In this document: positions 27,380 through 36,695 of the stretch, one piece after another
Position numbering within the stretch: the stretch's first letter is position 1
Layout of the letters: the number at the start of each line of letters is the position of its first letter
Assembly: GCF_000013085.1 (NCBI RefSeq)
Contig: NC_007643.1
Coordinates: 4,122,501-4,186,500 of the forward strand
Source of the DNA: Rhodospirillum rubrum ATCC 11170
GTDB lineage: Bacteria > Pseudomonadota > Alphaproteobacteria > Rhodospirillales > Rhodospirillaceae
Reading direction: 5' to 3'
Length of the DNA: 64,000 nucleotides
Notes under the pieces: generated by a model
Told to the model about the DNA's origin: nothing
The model's database searches: none
What the model saw: only the letters and a program-made list of their open reading frames with translations
Made by a program: the position numbers and the translations under genes

Positions 27380-27862
27380 ATGAGCGACGAAACCGCTACC
27401 CCGGGTGCCGACCAGGCCCCCCTGATCATCAACGGCCAGTACATCAAGGATCTGTCCTTCGAGGTGCCCAACGCCCCGCGGATCTTCGCCGAACTCGACG
27501 GTCAGCCCGAAGTGCCGATCAATGTCGATGTCACGGCCACCCCGGTTGGCGAGCGCTTCTTCGAAGTCAGCCTCAAATTCCGCATCGAAGGCCGTATCAA
27601 GGGCAAGGTGGCCTTCATCGCCGAGCTTGATTATTGCGCCGTGGCCACCGTCAACCTGCCCGACGAGCATATCCATCCGGTGCTGCTGATCGAAGTGCCG
27701 CGCCTGATGTTCCCCTTCGCCCGCAACATCCTGGCCGACCTCACCCGCGACGGCGGCTTCCTGCCGTTGATGATCCAGCCCCTGGATTTCGCCGCCATGT
27801 ATCGCAACCGCGTTCAGGCCGCCCAGTCCCAGGCCGCCGCCGAGAACGCCGCGGCAAACTGA
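27380..27862 (+). CDS. secB: Protein-export chaperone SecB
   Basis: A 160-residue protein that matches SecB along its length: INGQYIKDLSFEVPNAP at the start and FPFARNILADLTRDGGFLPLMIQPLDF near the end. It forms a tetramer that holds secretory proteins unfolded for SecA. AGAGAGA precedes the ATG. It is 115 nt downstream of fxsA. Confidence 0.97.
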   Translation: MSDETATPGADQAPLIINGQYIKDLSFEVPNAPRIFAELDGQPEVPINVDVTATPVGERFFEVSLKFRIEGRIKGKVAFIAELDYCAVATVNLPDEHIHPVLLIEVPRLMFPFARNILADLTRDGGFLPLMIQPLDFAAMYRNRVQAAQSQAAAENAAAN

Positions 27863-27881
27863 TCTTCTCCTCTCCCGGGTT

Positions 27882-27921
27882 GGAGCGGTGCGTGGGACAT
27901 CTGGTTCCCCCACACCGCTCC
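27882..27921 (+). terminator. Hairpin after secB
   Basis: GGAGCGGTG (27882-27890) and CACCGCTCC (27913-27921) are perfect 9-bp arms, with a TGGG/CCCA extension inside. It lies 20 nt past the secB stop. There is no T-tract after it, so it may need Rho or act as a stabiliser. Confidence 0.5.
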
Positions 27922-28016
27922 ACCATCTTGATCGTCAAGCAAATCGTCGCCGCGATCCGGTCCAGATCGCTTGGGATTTGCTCAAAACGCCGGGAAACTT
28001 TCTCCTGCCGCCGTTG

Positions 28017-28709
28017 TTACGACGGGGGATTGGGCGCGTCGCGCCGCCAGATCGGATCCTTGACCTTTTTCAGAAACTCCTCGTGGGCGGCCAGTTCTTC
28101 GGGGCTGGCGGCATGGGGCCGTGGCGCGCGGAACGGGCGGGCCACCTGCACCGCCGCCCCGTCGCGGCGCTTGTCGGCCGACAGGGCGAGCCCGGGCTCA
28201 CGCCCGCCGATCAGTTCCAGATAAACCTCGGCCAGCAGCACGCAGTCGATCAGGGCGCCATGCTTGGTGCGCGACGAGGTATCGACGCCAAAACGCCGAC
28301 AGAGGGCGTCCAGACTGGCCTGAGCCCCGGGAAAGCGCGCCTGGGCCATGCGCAGGGTATCGAGCGCTCGGCTCATCGGCAGCGGCGGCCGCTTCAGGCG
28401 GGCCAATTCGGCATTGAGGAATTTCATGTCGAAGGCGGCGTTATGGATGATCAGCCGATCCTCGCCGATAAAGGCCAGGAATTCGTCGACGACCTCGGCA
28501 AACAGCGGCTTATCGGCGAGAAACGCCTCGGACAGGCCATGAACGCGGAAGGCTTCGGGCGGCATGTCGCGCTCGGGATTGACGTAAAGATGCAGGTCAT
28601 TGCCGCTCGGCATGTGGTTGATCAGCTCGATGCAGCCGATTTCCACCAGCCGGTCGCCGGTCGCCGGATCCAGCCCGGTGGTTTCCGTATCCAGAACGAT
28701 TTCACGCAT
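28017..28709 (-). CDS. dnaQ: DNA polymerase III epsilon subunit (proofreading exonuclease)
   Basis: The 230-residue protein has DEDDh exonuclease motifs: Asp7 and Glu9 in LDTETTG, IHNAAFDMKFLN in the middle and HGALIDCVLLAEVY at the third site. The C-terminal part binds the polymerase subunit. It overlaps the end of coaE by 8 nt and is the last gene of the minus-strand run starting at the origin. Confidence 0.96.
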   Translation of the reverse strand: MREIVLDTETTGLDPATGDRLVEIGCIELINHMPSGNDLHLYVNPERDMPPEAFRVHGLSEAFLADKPLFAEVVDEFLAFIGEDRLIIHNAAFDMKFLNAELARLKRPPLPMSRALDTLRMAQARFPGAQASLDALCRRFGVDTSSRTKHGALIDCVLLAEVYLELIGGREPGLALSADKRRDGAAVQVARPFRAPRPHAASPEELAAHEEFLKKVKDPIWRRDAPNPPS

Positions 28710-29391
28710 GGGGTCGATAGGTCCTCTTGCCGCGGCGCCAGCGGCGCACGCCCGATCGGGCCATTGTGAGGTTTGCGCGCAGGGCCCGCAAGGCCGGCCG
28801 TGGCCCCAGGCCGGTCGGCACCACCGCCTCGGCGTTGAGCCGTTTCACCACCTCGGGGGTTTGGCGGGCGCGGATATCGGCCAGAAGCGCCGCCGTCATC
28901 CCCGGGCGCCGCAGAACCCGCTGGCTTTGCAGGAAAGCCGGCGCGCTGACCACCATCACCCGGTCGCAGCGATGCTCGCCGCCGGTTTCAAAAAGCAGCG
29001 GCACGTCCAAGATCACCACCTTGCGCCGTCCCAAACCGCAGCACCGCAGGAAGGCTGCCTCGCGACGGCGCACCAGCGGATGAAGGATCGCTTCCAGCCG
29101 GGCCAGGGCCGGCGGCCGGCCAAAGACCCGGGCGCCAAGGGCCTTGCGGTCGATGCCCTCTGTCAGGGTGCCAACCCCGGGAAAGGCCGCCAGCACCGCC
29201 GCCACCGCCGCCCCGCGTCGGCCAAGCAGGGCGTGAACGGTGGCATCGGCGTCATGGACGGCCACGCCAAGGCGCCGCGCCATGCGGGCCAGGGTGCTTT
29301 TCCCCATGCCGATCGACCCGGTCAGCCCGATGATCACCGGCCATCGTGCCGCCCGCCGCCGCAGGCGATCGCCCAGGCTTTTCGCCGCCAT
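28702..29391 (-). CDS. coaE: Dephospho-CoA kinase
   Basis: A 229-residue P-loop kinase with GLTGSIGMGKST at residues 22-33. It adds the 3'-phosphate to dephospho-CoA, the last step of coenzyme A synthesis. The C-terminal tail is basic and a little longer than usual. It lies 17 nt after aroE and overlaps dnaQ; the order maf-aroE-coaE-dnaQ is conserved next to alphaproteobacterial origins. Confidence 0.95.
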   Translation of the reverse strand: MAAKSLGDRLRRRAARWPVIIGLTGSIGMGKSTLARMARRLGVAVHDADATVHALLGRRGAAVAAVLAAFPGVGTLTEGIDRKALGARVFGRPPALARLEAILHPLVRRREAAFLRCCGLGRRKVVILDVPLLFETGGEHRCDRVMVVSAPAFLQSQRVLRRPGMTAALLADIRARQTPEVVKRLNAEAVVPTGLGPRPALRALRANLTMARSGVRRWRRGKRTYRPHA

Positions 29392-29408
29392 CGCTGGGCA
29401 GCCCTTTG

Positions 29409-30260
29409 CTAAGGTTTACCCAAAACCGCGGCGCGCAGCGCGTCGTCAACCTCGGGGGCGACGCCGAACCACGCCTCGAACCCCGGCCGCCCCTGGTGGA
29501 GAAGCATGCCCAGGCCATCGACGGTGGCCAGGCCCAAAGCCCGGGCCCGCGCCAGCAGGGGAGTTTCCAGGGGGGCATAGACGATATCGGTGACCAGGGC
29601 GCTCGGCGCGAGGCCCCGTAGGTCCAGATCCAGGGGCGGCTGGCCGACCATGCCCAACGAGGTGGTATTGACCAGCAGCGCCGCGCCGCCCAGGGTCCGG
29701 GGCGCCTCGTCCCAGGTCGCCAGGGTGATCGGCACCGGCGACCAAGCGGCCAGGGCCTCGGCCAGGGCGCGGGCCCGCCCCTGATCGCGATTGACCAGGG
29801 TCAGGGCCGGACAGCCCGCCTCGAGCAGGCTGGCGCAGACCGCCCGCGCCGCGCCGCCGGCGCCCAGCACCACCGCCGGACCGTGCCCGGCCCGCCAGTC
29901 CGGCCGCCGCTGGCGCAGGTTCTCAAGAAAGCCGAAGCCATCGGTGTTGTCACCAAGCAGCCGGCCATCGCTCTGGCAGACGATGGTATTGACCGCGCCG
30001 ATCCGCCGCGCCCGTTCGGTCAGGGCGTCCATGCGCGCCAGCGCGTGCTCCTTATGGGGAACGGTGACATTGACCCCGGCCAGCCCCAGGGCGGGCAGAG
30101 CGGCGAGGGCGCGCTCCAGCGCCTCGGGGGCGACGGCCAAGGGCACATAGGCGCCATCGATGCCGTGGCGGGCCAGCCAGAAGCCATGCAGACGGGGCGA
30201 GCGCGAATGACCGACCGGCCAGCCGATCACCCCGGCGACCCGGGCCTTGCCGGTGATCAT
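29409..30260 (-). CDS. aroE: Shikimate 5-dehydrogenase
   Basis: A 283-residue protein with the substrate-binding start GVIGWPVGHSRSPRLHGF, catalytic VNVTVPHKEHAL and the nucleotide-binding VLGAGGAARAV. It reduces 3-dehydroshikimate with NADPH in aromatic amino acid synthesis. Its ATG at 30260 overlaps the maf stop by 4 nt. Confidence 0.96.
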   Translation of the reverse strand: MITGKARVAGVIGWPVGHSRSPRLHGFWLARHGIDGAYVPLAVAPEALERALAALPALGLAGVNVTVPHKEHALARMDALTERARRIGAVNTIVCQSDGRLLGDNTDGFGFLENLRQRRPDWRAGHGPAVVLGAGGAARAVCASLLEAGCPALTLVNRDQGRARALAEALAAWSPVPITLATWDEAPRTLGGAALLVNTTSLGMVGQPPLDLDLRGLAPSALVTDIVYAPLETPLLARARALGLATVDGLGMLLHQGRPGFEAWFGVAPEVDDALRAAVLGKP

Positions 30261-30865
30261 GACAGCAGAACTCCATGGGGGCGCAGGAAATCAAGCAGCG
30301 GCAACAGGGGTAATCCCTGGATCGAGAACAGATCGCCCTCGATCGCGGCGAACAACTGCAAGCCGAGTCCCTCGATCTGATAGGCTCCGGCACAGGCGGT
30401 GATGCCGGCGCCGGCGCGATCGAGGTAATCTTCCAAAAAGGCGTCGGAAAAGGACCGCATGGTCATTTTCGGCCGCGCCAGATGGTGCCAGAGGCGTTGG
30501 CCGTCGCGCAGAACGACCACGGCGGTTTCCAGAACATGGGTCCGCCCGCGCAACAGCAGCAGATGCTGGCGGGCGGTCGCCAGACTGCCGGGCTTATCAA
30601 GCCACAGATCATCGATCGCGGCGATCTGGTCGCCGCCGATGACCAGGGCTTGGGGATGGGCAAGCGATAAACGGCGGGCCTTCCATTCGCCAAGATGGAT
30701 CGCCGCGTCCCGCGCGCTCACCCCCTCGGCCTTCAAGGACGCCTTGATCGCCTGTTCATCGACACCGGGGGCGGCGGCGGTGAAGGGCACCCCGGCCTCG
30801 CTGAGCAGCCGTCCGCGCGACGGGCTGGACGAGGCCAGCAGAACAGGGGGAACCAGGGCGCTCAC
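30257..30865 (-). CDS. maf: Maf-family nucleoside triphosphate pyrophosphatase
   Basis: The 202-residue protein has the Maf start LLASSSPSRGRLLSEAGVPF and VIGGDQIAAID with later SFSDAFLEDYL. Maf proteins hydrolyse non-canonical or modified nucleoside triphosphates. It overlaps ppsR by 4 nt upstream and aroE by 4 nt downstream. Confidence 0.94.
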   Translation of the reverse strand: MSALVPPVLLASSSPSRGRLLSEAGVPFTAAAPGVDEQAIKASLKAEGVSARDAAIHLGEWKARRLSLAHPQALVIGGDQIAAIDDLWLDKPGSLATARQHLLLLRGRTHVLETAVVVLRDGQRLWHHLARPKMTMRSFSDAFLEDYLDRAGAGITACAGAYQIEGLGLQLFAAIEGDLFSIQGLPLLPLLDFLRPHGVLLS

Positions 30866-31689
30866 AGCCCCTCGCCCCAGGGCGCGGTGCCAAGCTTTTG
30901 CATGATGGTGGCGGCCACCTCTTCAATCGATTTGCGGGTGACGTCGATCACCGTCCAGCCCATGCGGGCATAAAGGCGCCGCGCCTCGCGCACCTCGCGG
31001 GCAACGGAATCCTCTTCGGCATAGGGGCTGTCGCCATCCTCGCGCATCAGCCGCAAGCGCGATCGCCGCATGTCCGACAGGCTTTTGGGATCGCGGGTCA
31101 GGCCGACGACCAGCGGCCCGGCCAGATCCATCAATTCGGCCGGCGGATCGATGCCGGGCACCAGCGGCACATTGGCCGCACGGATCCCCTTGTTGGCGAG
31201 AAACATACAGGTTGGCGTTTTTGACGTGCGCGAGACGCCGACCACCACCACCTCGGCCTGCTTCAGGCGATCAAGGGACTGGCCATCATCGAGGGCGAGG
31301 GCGAAATGCATCGCCTCGATCCGCGAAAAATAGCCCTCATCAAGGGTGTATTGGCGTCCGGGCTGTTGGTTTCCCTTGGTTTCAAGGACCAAGGCCAGGG
31401 CGTCCATCACCGGATCGAGCAGGGCGACGCAGGGAATATTGATCAGGCGGCAGGCCTCTTCCAGGGCCCGGCGGATTTCCGGATCGACCACGGTAAAGAC
31501 CACGGTTCCCGGATCGCGCTGAATGCCCTCGATCACCCGGCCGACCTGACTGGGGCTGCGCAGCAGCCACCAGCGGTGCTGGACGACGCGAACATCCTCG
31601 AACTGGGCCAGACAGGCCCGGACAACGTTGCTGACGGTCTCTCCGGTGGCGTCGGAGACCAGATGGACGTGGTGGGATTGCATCGACAT
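30862..31689 (-). CDS. PEP synthase/PPDK regulatory kinase-pyrophosphorylase (DUF299)
   Basis: The 275-residue protein matches the DUF299 family (PpsR/RP1): LVSDATGETVSNVVRACLAQF at the start and the P-loop-like VVGVSRTSKTPTCMFLANKG near residue 150. It phosphorylates and dephosphorylates a threonine on PEP synthase or pyruvate phosphate dikinase. It is the first minus-strand gene to the left of the probable origin, a position typical of alphaproteobacteria. Confidence 0.93.
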   Translation of the reverse strand: MSMQSHHVHLVSDATGETVSNVVRACLAQFEDVRVVQHRWWLLRSPSQVGRVIEGIQRDPGTVVFTVVDPEIRRALEEACRLINIPCVALLDPVMDALALVLETKGNQQPGRQYTLDEGYFSRIEAMHFALALDDGQSLDRLKQAEVVVVGVSRTSKTPTCMFLANKGIRAANVPLVPGIDPPAELMDLAGPLVVGLTRDPKSLSDMRRSRLRLMREDGDSPYAEEDSVAREVREARRLYARMGWTVIDVTRKSIEEVAATIMQKLGTAPWGEGL

Positions 31690-32180
31690 CGGCGGACCCG
31701 GCCTCCCCAGAACTCAAGACGCTCGTTTTAGCCGATCGGCGGCCTGTGGAAAACACGGGATAACGGGGAAGACTCCGCGATGCGTTTGGAGGAACGGAAA
31801 ACCGTTCACGGAGAGCGCAAAACGACACGGAATTCCGCCCCCTTGTGAGTCAGCGTTTTTCCGCCCTGTGGATAACGTGAATCCCGGGAAAACCGTTCAA
31901 CGAGTCCCGTTATCCCCATTTTCGGGATCCCGCTTTTTTCCCCGCATTCCGGCGAGTTTGCCGGGCTCGCTTAAAGTTTCGCCCCCAGAGTTATCCACAG
32001 GGTTCGCGGCCGTTTGAAGAGTCGTGGATGGAATCGGGGGAATCGGTAATCCCCGTTGTCCACAGGACCATCAACAACCACCACCTTTTCTTTTCTTTTC
32101 CTTTTATATTATGCAGGACCGACTGAACCGGATGGCGCCAGCCGCCGGGGAACCGACAATGCCAACAGGGGAGTGAACCC
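31690..32180. other. oriC: Probable chromosomal replication origin (oriC)
   Basis: A 491-bp intergenic region between ppsR and hemE. It has two perfect DnaA boxes, TTATCCACA, at 31867-31875 (minus) and 31991-31999 (plus). Near matches lie at 31745-31753 (minus, TTTTCCACA), 31755-31763 (minus, TTATCCCGT), 31910-31918 (plus, TTATCCCCA) and 32056-32064 (plus, TTGTCCACA). An AT/pyrimidine-rich tract at about 32079-32113 is the likely unwinding element. Genes on both sides run outward. hemE next to the origin matches Caulobacter and other alphaproteobacteria. I saw no clear CtrA site (TTAA-N7-TTAA). Confidence 0.88.
32079..32113. other. AT/pyrimidine-rich probable DNA unwinding element
   Basis: A run of CTTTT repeats ends in TTTTATATTATG, the most AT-rich stretch in this part of the window. 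It lies just right of the last DnaA box and 68 nt before the hemE start. Duplex opening here is inferred from composition and position. Confidence 0.6.
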
Positions 32181-33227
32181 GTGAGCGTGCCGTCCAAGAC
32201 CCAAAAGCCCTTTCTCCAAGCCCTGGCCGGCGAAACCCTGAGTCCGCCGCCGGTATGGTTGATGCGTCAGGCTGGACGCTACCTTCCCGAGTATCGGGCG
32301 ACCCGGGAAGAGGCCGGTGGGTTCCTCGATCTGTGCTACACCCCGAAGTTGGCGGTGGAGGTCACCCTGCAGCCGCTGCGCCGTTACGCCTTCGACGCGG
32401 CGATCTTGTTTTCCGATATTCTGGTGGTGCCCAACGCCATCGGTCGGCAGGTCGCTTTCAAGCAAGGCGAGGGACCGGTTCTTGATCCGCTGACCAGCCG
32501 TGCCGATGTCGAGGCGCTTGAGCCCGGAAAACTGCGCGAGCGTCTGGGGCCGGTGTTTGAGACCGTGCGGGGTCTGGCGAGCGCCATTCCGTCGACGACG
32601 GCGCTGATCGGTTTCGCCGGCGCGCCGTGGACGGTGGCGACCTATATGCTCGAAGGCGGGTCGAGTAAGGATTTCTCGGTGGCCAAATCGTGGATCTACA
32701 GCCGTCCCGATGATTTCGCCGCCCTGATGGAGGTGCTGATCAGCGCCACCACCGATTATCTGATCGCCCAGATCGACGCCGGCGCCGAAGCCATCCAGAT
32801 TTTCGACACCTGGGCCGGCGTTCTGCCGGAAACGGAATTCCATCGCTGGGTGATCGAGCCGATCGGCCGGATCACCCGCGCCCTTCACGAACAGCGCCCC
32901 GGGGTTCCGGTGATCGGTTTTCCCAAAGGCGCCGGGGTTCTTTACGAGACCTTCATCCGGGAAACCGGCGTGGACGGCGTTGGGCTCGACGCCTCGGTTC
33001 CTTTGGCCTGGGCGGCCAAGACCCTGCAGCCGCTGTGCACCGTGCAGGGCAACATGGATCCCTTGCTGCTGGTCGAGGGCGGTCCGCTGATGGAACAGGC
33101 GGTCAAGCGCCTTCTTGATACCCTTGGCCATGGACCCTTTATCTTCAATCTCGGGCATGGCATTGTGCCGCAGACCCCTCCCGAGAATGTTGCTCGCCTG
33201 ATCGACTTGGTTCGCGCGCCGCGTTAG
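32181..33227 (+). CDS. hemE: Uroporphyrinogen decarboxylase
   Basis: The 348-residue protein has the signature [13 protein letters not shown] near residues 25-40 and [20 protein letters not shown] near residue 140. It decarboxylates uroporphyrinogen III to coproporphyrinogen III, a step shared by haem and bacteriochlorophyll synthesis. The start is GTG 32181, preceded by GGGGAG; no in-frame ATG fits. It begins a plus-strand run hemE-hemH-hemJ-rho directly to the right of the origin. Confidence 0.97.
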   Translation: MSVPSKTQKPFLQALAGETLSPPPVWLMRQAGRYLPEYRATREEAGGFLDLCYTPKLAVEVTLQPLRRYAFDAAILFSDILVVPNAIGRQVAFKQGEGPVLDPLTSRADVEALEPGKLRERLGPVFETVRGLASAIPSTTALIGFAGAPWTVATYMLEGGSSKDFSVAKSWIYSRPDDFAALMEVLISATTDYLIAQIDAGAEAIQIFDTWAGVLPETEFHRWVIEPIGRITRALHEQRPGVPVIGFPKGAGVLYETFIRETGVDGVGLDASVPLAWAAKTLQPLCTVQGNMDPLLLVEGGPLMEQAVKRLLDTLGHGPFIFNLGHGIVPQTPPENVARLIDLVRAPR

Positions 33228-33284
33228 AACATTTCTGATCAAGCCCGGTAGGGCCTCGGGTCCGAGAGGTATATCGGTCGTTTT

Positions 33285-33303
33285 CCAGCCCCTGGGGGGC
33301 TGG
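33285..33303 (+). other. Intercistronic hairpin between hemE and hemH
   Basis: CCAGCCCC (33285-33292) and GGGGCTGG (33296-33303) form a perfect 8-bp stem with a 3-nt loop, 58 nt past the hemE stop. No T-tract follows, so it is more likely an mRNA stability or processing element than a complete terminator. Confidence 0.45.
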
Positions 33304-33352
33304 AAGGCGGCCGTCTTGGACCCTTTTCGCTTTTGGCCTTGAAAGGTTTGGC

Positions 33353-34441
33353 ATGGCCCGTATCGCCGTCGTCCTGTTCAATCTGGGCGGACCGGACAGT
33401 CCTGAAGCCGTGCGGCCGTTTCTGTTCAATCTTTTCAACGACCCCGCGATCATCGAGGGGCCGAGCCTGACCCGTTGGGTGCTCGCCCGGCTGATTTCCT
33501 GGCGGCGAGCGCCGATCGCCCGCGAGATCTACGGTCATCTCGGCGGACGCTCGCCCCTGCTCGAACAGACCGAGGGCCAGGCGAGAGCCCTGGAAAAGGC
33601 CCTGAGCGAGCGCGGACATGACGCCCGTTGCCTGATCGCCATGCGCTACTGGAAGCCTTTGACCCGCGAAGCGGTCAAGGCGGCCAAGGCGTGGAACCCC
33701 GATCAGGTGGTGTTATTGCCGCTCTATCCGCAGTTTTCGGGCACCACCTCGGGATCGTCGTTGAACCAATGGACGGTCGAGGCCGAGAAGGCCGGGCTGA
33801 CGGCGCAGACCCATACGGTATGTTGTTACGCCACCGAGGTCGGCTTGATCACCGCCCTGGCCGAACGCACCCTGGGGGGTCTGGAGCAGGTGCGCGAAAG
33901 CACCGTTGGTCTGCCGGCGCCCCGGGTGCTGTTCTCCGCCCATGGGCTGCCCCGCAAGGTGGTGGATGCCGGTGACCCCTACCAATCCCACGTCGAGGCG
34001 ACCGTGAACGCCGTGGTGGCCGCCATGGCCGTGGAGGGCCTGGATTACCAGGTCTGCTATCAAAGCCGGGTGGGGCCGCTGGAATGGATCGGCCCCAGCA
34101 CCGAAGACGAGATCGCCAAGGCCGGACGCGAGGGGCGGCCGCTGGTGGTGGTGCCGGTGGCCTTTGTTTCGGAGCATTCGGAAACCCTGGTCGAGCTTGA
34201 TATCGAATACGGCGAGCTGGCCGAGGAGCGGGGCGTGCCCAAATACGTGCGCGTACCCACGGTGCGCGAGCATCCGGCCTTCATCGGCGGTCTGGCCGGG
34301 CTGGTCGAACGGGCCATGCGCAGCGATGGCCGGCCCTGTTCCCACCTCAATCGCCGGGTTTGCGAAGGACGCTGGGGGCGGTGTCTGCACCTTTCCTCGC
34401 GCAAAGCCGAGGCCCAGTCGCGCGGCGGCGACACAAAATAG
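33353..34441 (+). CDS. hemH: Ferrochelatase
   Basis: A 362-residue protein with the substrate-pocket residues of ferrochelatase: LFNLGGPDSPE at the start, LPLYPQFSGTTSGSS, the catalytic-region histidine in LFSAHGLP and the acidic run VAFVSEHSETLVELDIEY. It inserts iron into protoporphyrin IX. It is downstream of hemE and upstream of hemJ, which together complete haem synthesis. The C-terminus carries several cysteines (PCSHLNRRVCEGRWGRC), which in some bacterial ferrochelatases bind an iron-sulfur cluster. Confidence 0.96.
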   Translation: MARIAVVLFNLGGPDSPEAVRPFLFNLFNDPAIIEGPSLTRWVLARLISWRRAPIAREIYGHLGGRSPLLEQTEGQARALEKALSERGHDARCLIAMRYWKPLTREAVKAAKAWNPDQVVLLPLYPQFSGTTSGSSLNQWTVEAEKAGLTAQTHTVCCYATEVGLITALAERTLGGLEQVRESTVGLPAPRVLFSAHGLPRKVVDAGDPYQSHVEATVNAVVAAMAVEGLDYQVCYQSRVGPLEWIGPSTEDEIAKAGREGRPLVVVPVAFVSEHSETLVELDIEYGELAEERGVPKYVRVPTVREHPAFIGGLAGLVERAMRSDGRPCSHLNRRVCEGRWGRCLHLSSRKAEAQSRGGDTK

Positions 34442-34582
34442 ACGCGGTTCCTGGCCGGGGGTCCGCCAAAAGGCTTGACGACCTGTCGTGGTGTCGCGGA
34501 CACCTTGACGAGGGTTGGCGCCGCCAGAGGGGATCAACGGCTGGTGGATGCCGACGGGGCTTAAGAGAGAAAGAGGATCGTC

Positions 34583-35029
34583 ATGCTCTCCTATGGAGTT
34601 GAGTACACCGACCCCTATGCCTGGGTGAAGACGCTGCATGTGATCGCCGTCATCACCTGGATGGCCGGGTTGTTTTATCTGCCGCGCCTGTTCGTCTATC
34701 ACGCCATGGAAACCCCGGGCTCGGCCGCTTCGGAAAAATTCAAGATCATGGAGCGCCGCTTGCTGCGCGCCATCATGAACCCGTCGATGATCATCGTTCT
34801 GGTGACCGGCCTGCTGATGATCGAAGGCTGGCTGTCTAGCGGCTGGCTTCATGTGAAGCTGCTGATGGTCGCCGGTTTGATCACCATGCATATGTTTAAT
34901 GCCCGCTGGCGGCGCGACTTTGAAGCCGATCGTAACACCCGCAGCCATGTCTTCTACCGATACGCGAACGAGATTCCGACGGTCATGATGCTGATCATCA
35001 TCCCGATGGTGATTCTAAAGCCGTTTTAA
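34583..35029 (+). CDS. hemJ: Protoporphyrinogen IX oxidase, HemJ type
   Basis: The 148-residue membrane protein has four hydrophobic segments. WVKTLHVIAVITWMAGLFYLPRLFVYH has the conserved histidine and the arginine region of HemJ, and HMFNARWRRDF follows later. HemJ oxidises protoporphyrinogen IX to protoporphyrin IX, and no HemG or HemY is seen here. AGAGG precedes the ATG. Its position right after hemH supports the function. Confidence 0.92.
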   Translation: MLSYGVEYTDPYAWVKTLHVIAVITWMAGLFYLPRLFVYHAMETPGSAASEKFKIMERRLLRAIMNPSMIIVLVTGLLMIEGWLSSGWLHVKLLMVAGLITMHMFNARWRRDFEADRNTRSHVFYRYANEIPTVMMLIIIPMVILKPF

Positions 35030-35411
35030 CCCCGGGGTTTCACAGGGTTTTTCGTTACCAAAAGAAATCCGGCTCTTGCGGTGTCATTGCCGTTGACTGG
35101 CCCCGTCGCAACCGCTACATGTTTCGGAGCGTCTGACGGGGCCATTGGGCCCAATCTTCTTCGACATCGTCCTTCCTGCCTGCAACGAAGGCTTTCCCTC
35201 GCGGGTTTCCCTGCAGGCGGCACGGTGTCTTTCCCCGATAACGCCTTTGTTTGTGCTCCCCGAACGGGGTTCGTTCGACCGCTCCGCCTCGGGCCGGATC
35301 CAGTCCGCCTTTTCTGGCTATTTGACCGGGTTCTCGACCGGCTCCGCAAGCCGGGCATCATCGGCCTTCCGCTCGCTCTTCCACGATATCCTCTCTGTTC
35401 GAGACGACTCC
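35030..35411 (+). promoter_or_regulatory. 382-bp leader region of rho
   Basis: There is no gene between hemJ and rho. TTGACT (35093-35098) followed after 17 nt by TACATG (35116-35121) is a possible sigma70-type promoter. GGCCCCGTC (35099-35107) and GACGGGGCC (35135-35143) form a 9-bp inverted repeat around the -10, and ATTGGGCCCAAT (35144-35155) is a 12-bp palindrome. If the promoter is real, the rho mRNA has a long C/T-rich untranslated leader. Long leaders are the site of Rho autoregulation in E. coli. Confidence 0.45.
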
Positions 35412-36668
35412 ATGCACCTTCAGGAACTGAAAAGCAAATCTCCGGCCGATCTTTTGGCTTTCGCCGAAGAACTGGAGATCGAGAACGCGAGCAACCTGCG
35501 CAAGCAGGACATGATGTTCGCGATCTTGAAGCAACTCGCCGAAAATGATACCGCAATCTTTGGCGAGGGGGTTCTGGAAATTCTTCAGGACGGCTTCGGC
35601 TTCCTGCGGGCGCCCGAGTCCAATTACCTGCCCGGGCCCGATGATATTTATGTCTCGCCCAGTCAGGTCCGTCGCTTCGGTCTGCGCACCGGCGATACGG
35701 TCGAGGGCCAGATCCGCGCCCCCAAGGATGGCGAGCGCTATTTCGCCCTGCTCAAGGTCAATAAGATCAACTTTGAGGCGCCGGAATCCGTCCGTCACCG
35801 CATCAATTTCGACAATCTGACGCCGCTCTATCCCGATGAGCGGTTGAAGCTGGAAATCGACGATCCGACCCGCAAGGAATTCACCACCCGGATCATCGAT
35901 CTCATCACGCCGCTGGGCAAGGGCCAGCGCGCCCTGATCGTGGCGCCGCCGCGCACCGGTAAAACGGTGATGCTGCAGAACGTCGCCCATGCGATTTCGG
36001 CCAATAATCCGGAAGTCTATCTGATCGTGCTGCTCATCGACGAGCGGCCCGAGGAAGTGACCGACATGGCTCGCTCGGTGAACGGCGAGGTGGTCAGTTC
36101 CACCTTCGACGAACCGGCCTCGCGCCACGTTCAGGTCGCCGAGATGGTGATCGAAAAGGCCAAGCGCCTGGTCGAGCACAAACGCGACGTCGTCATCCTT
36201 CTTGATTCGATCACCCGTCTCGCCCGCGCCTATAACACCGTGGTGCCCAGTTCGGGCAAGGTGCTGACCGGTGGTGTCGACGCCAATGCCCTGCAGCGCC
36301 CCAAGCGCTTCTTCGGCGCCGCCCGTAATATCGAAGAGGGCGGATCGCTGACCATCATCGCCACGGCGCTGATCGATACCGGATCGCGCATGGACGAGGT
36401 GATCTTCGAAGAGTTCAAGGGGACCGGTAACTCGGAAATCATCCTGGACCGCAAGCTCGCCGACCGCCGCGTCTTCCCGTCGATCGATATCGCCCGCTCG
36501 GGCACCCGGAAGGAAGAACTTCTCGTCCGCAAGGATGTGCTGTCGAAGATGTGGGTGCTGCGCCGGATCCTCTCGCCGATGGGCGTTCAGGACGCCATGG
36601 AATTCCTTCTTGGCAAGATGAAGGAAACCAAGAACAACGACGATTTCTTCGACGCGATGAATTCCTGA
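35412..36668 (+). CDS. rho: Transcription termination factor Rho
   Basis: A 418-residue protein with an N-terminal helical and cold-shock-like RNA-binding domain ([23 protein letters not shown]) and a RecA-like ATPase with Walker A APPRTGKT at residues 178-185. The Q-loop/R-loop region ([30 protein letters not shown]) follows. The start is ATG 35412, which gives the family start [15 protein letters not shown]; the longer upstream frame is leader. It acts as a hexamer. An intrinsic terminator follows. Confidence 0.97.
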   Translation: MHLQELKSKSPADLLAFAEELEIENASNLRKQDMMFAILKQLAENDTAIFGEGVLEILQDGFGFLRAPESNYLPGPDDIYVSPSQVRRFGLRTGDTVEGQIRAPKDGERYFALLKVNKINFEAPESVRHRINFDNLTPLYPDERLKLEIDDPTRKEFTTRIIDLITPLGKGQRALIVAPPRTGKTVMLQNVAHAISANNPEVYLIVLLIDERPEEVTDMARSVNGEVVSSTFDEPASRHVQVAEMVIEKAKRLVEHKRDVVILLDSITRLARAYNTVVPSSGKVLTGGVDANALQRPKRFFGAARNIEEGGSLTIIATALIDTGSRMDEVIFEEFKGTGNSEIILDRKLADRRVFPSIDIARSGTRKEELLVRKDVLSKMWVLRRILSPMGVQDAMEFLLGKMKETKNNDDFFDAMNS

Positions 36669-36695
36669 TTCAGGCGCTTATCGCTTTTAAAATTT

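Noticed and set aside
31690-32180. CtrA-binding sites in the origin
   Set aside because: I looked for TTAA-N7-TTAA and found none that fits both halves.
35145-35411. N-terminal extension of Rho by 89 residues
   Set aside because: The extension has Ser/Pro/Phe-rich sequence unlike Rho, while MHLQELKSK at 35412 is the family start.
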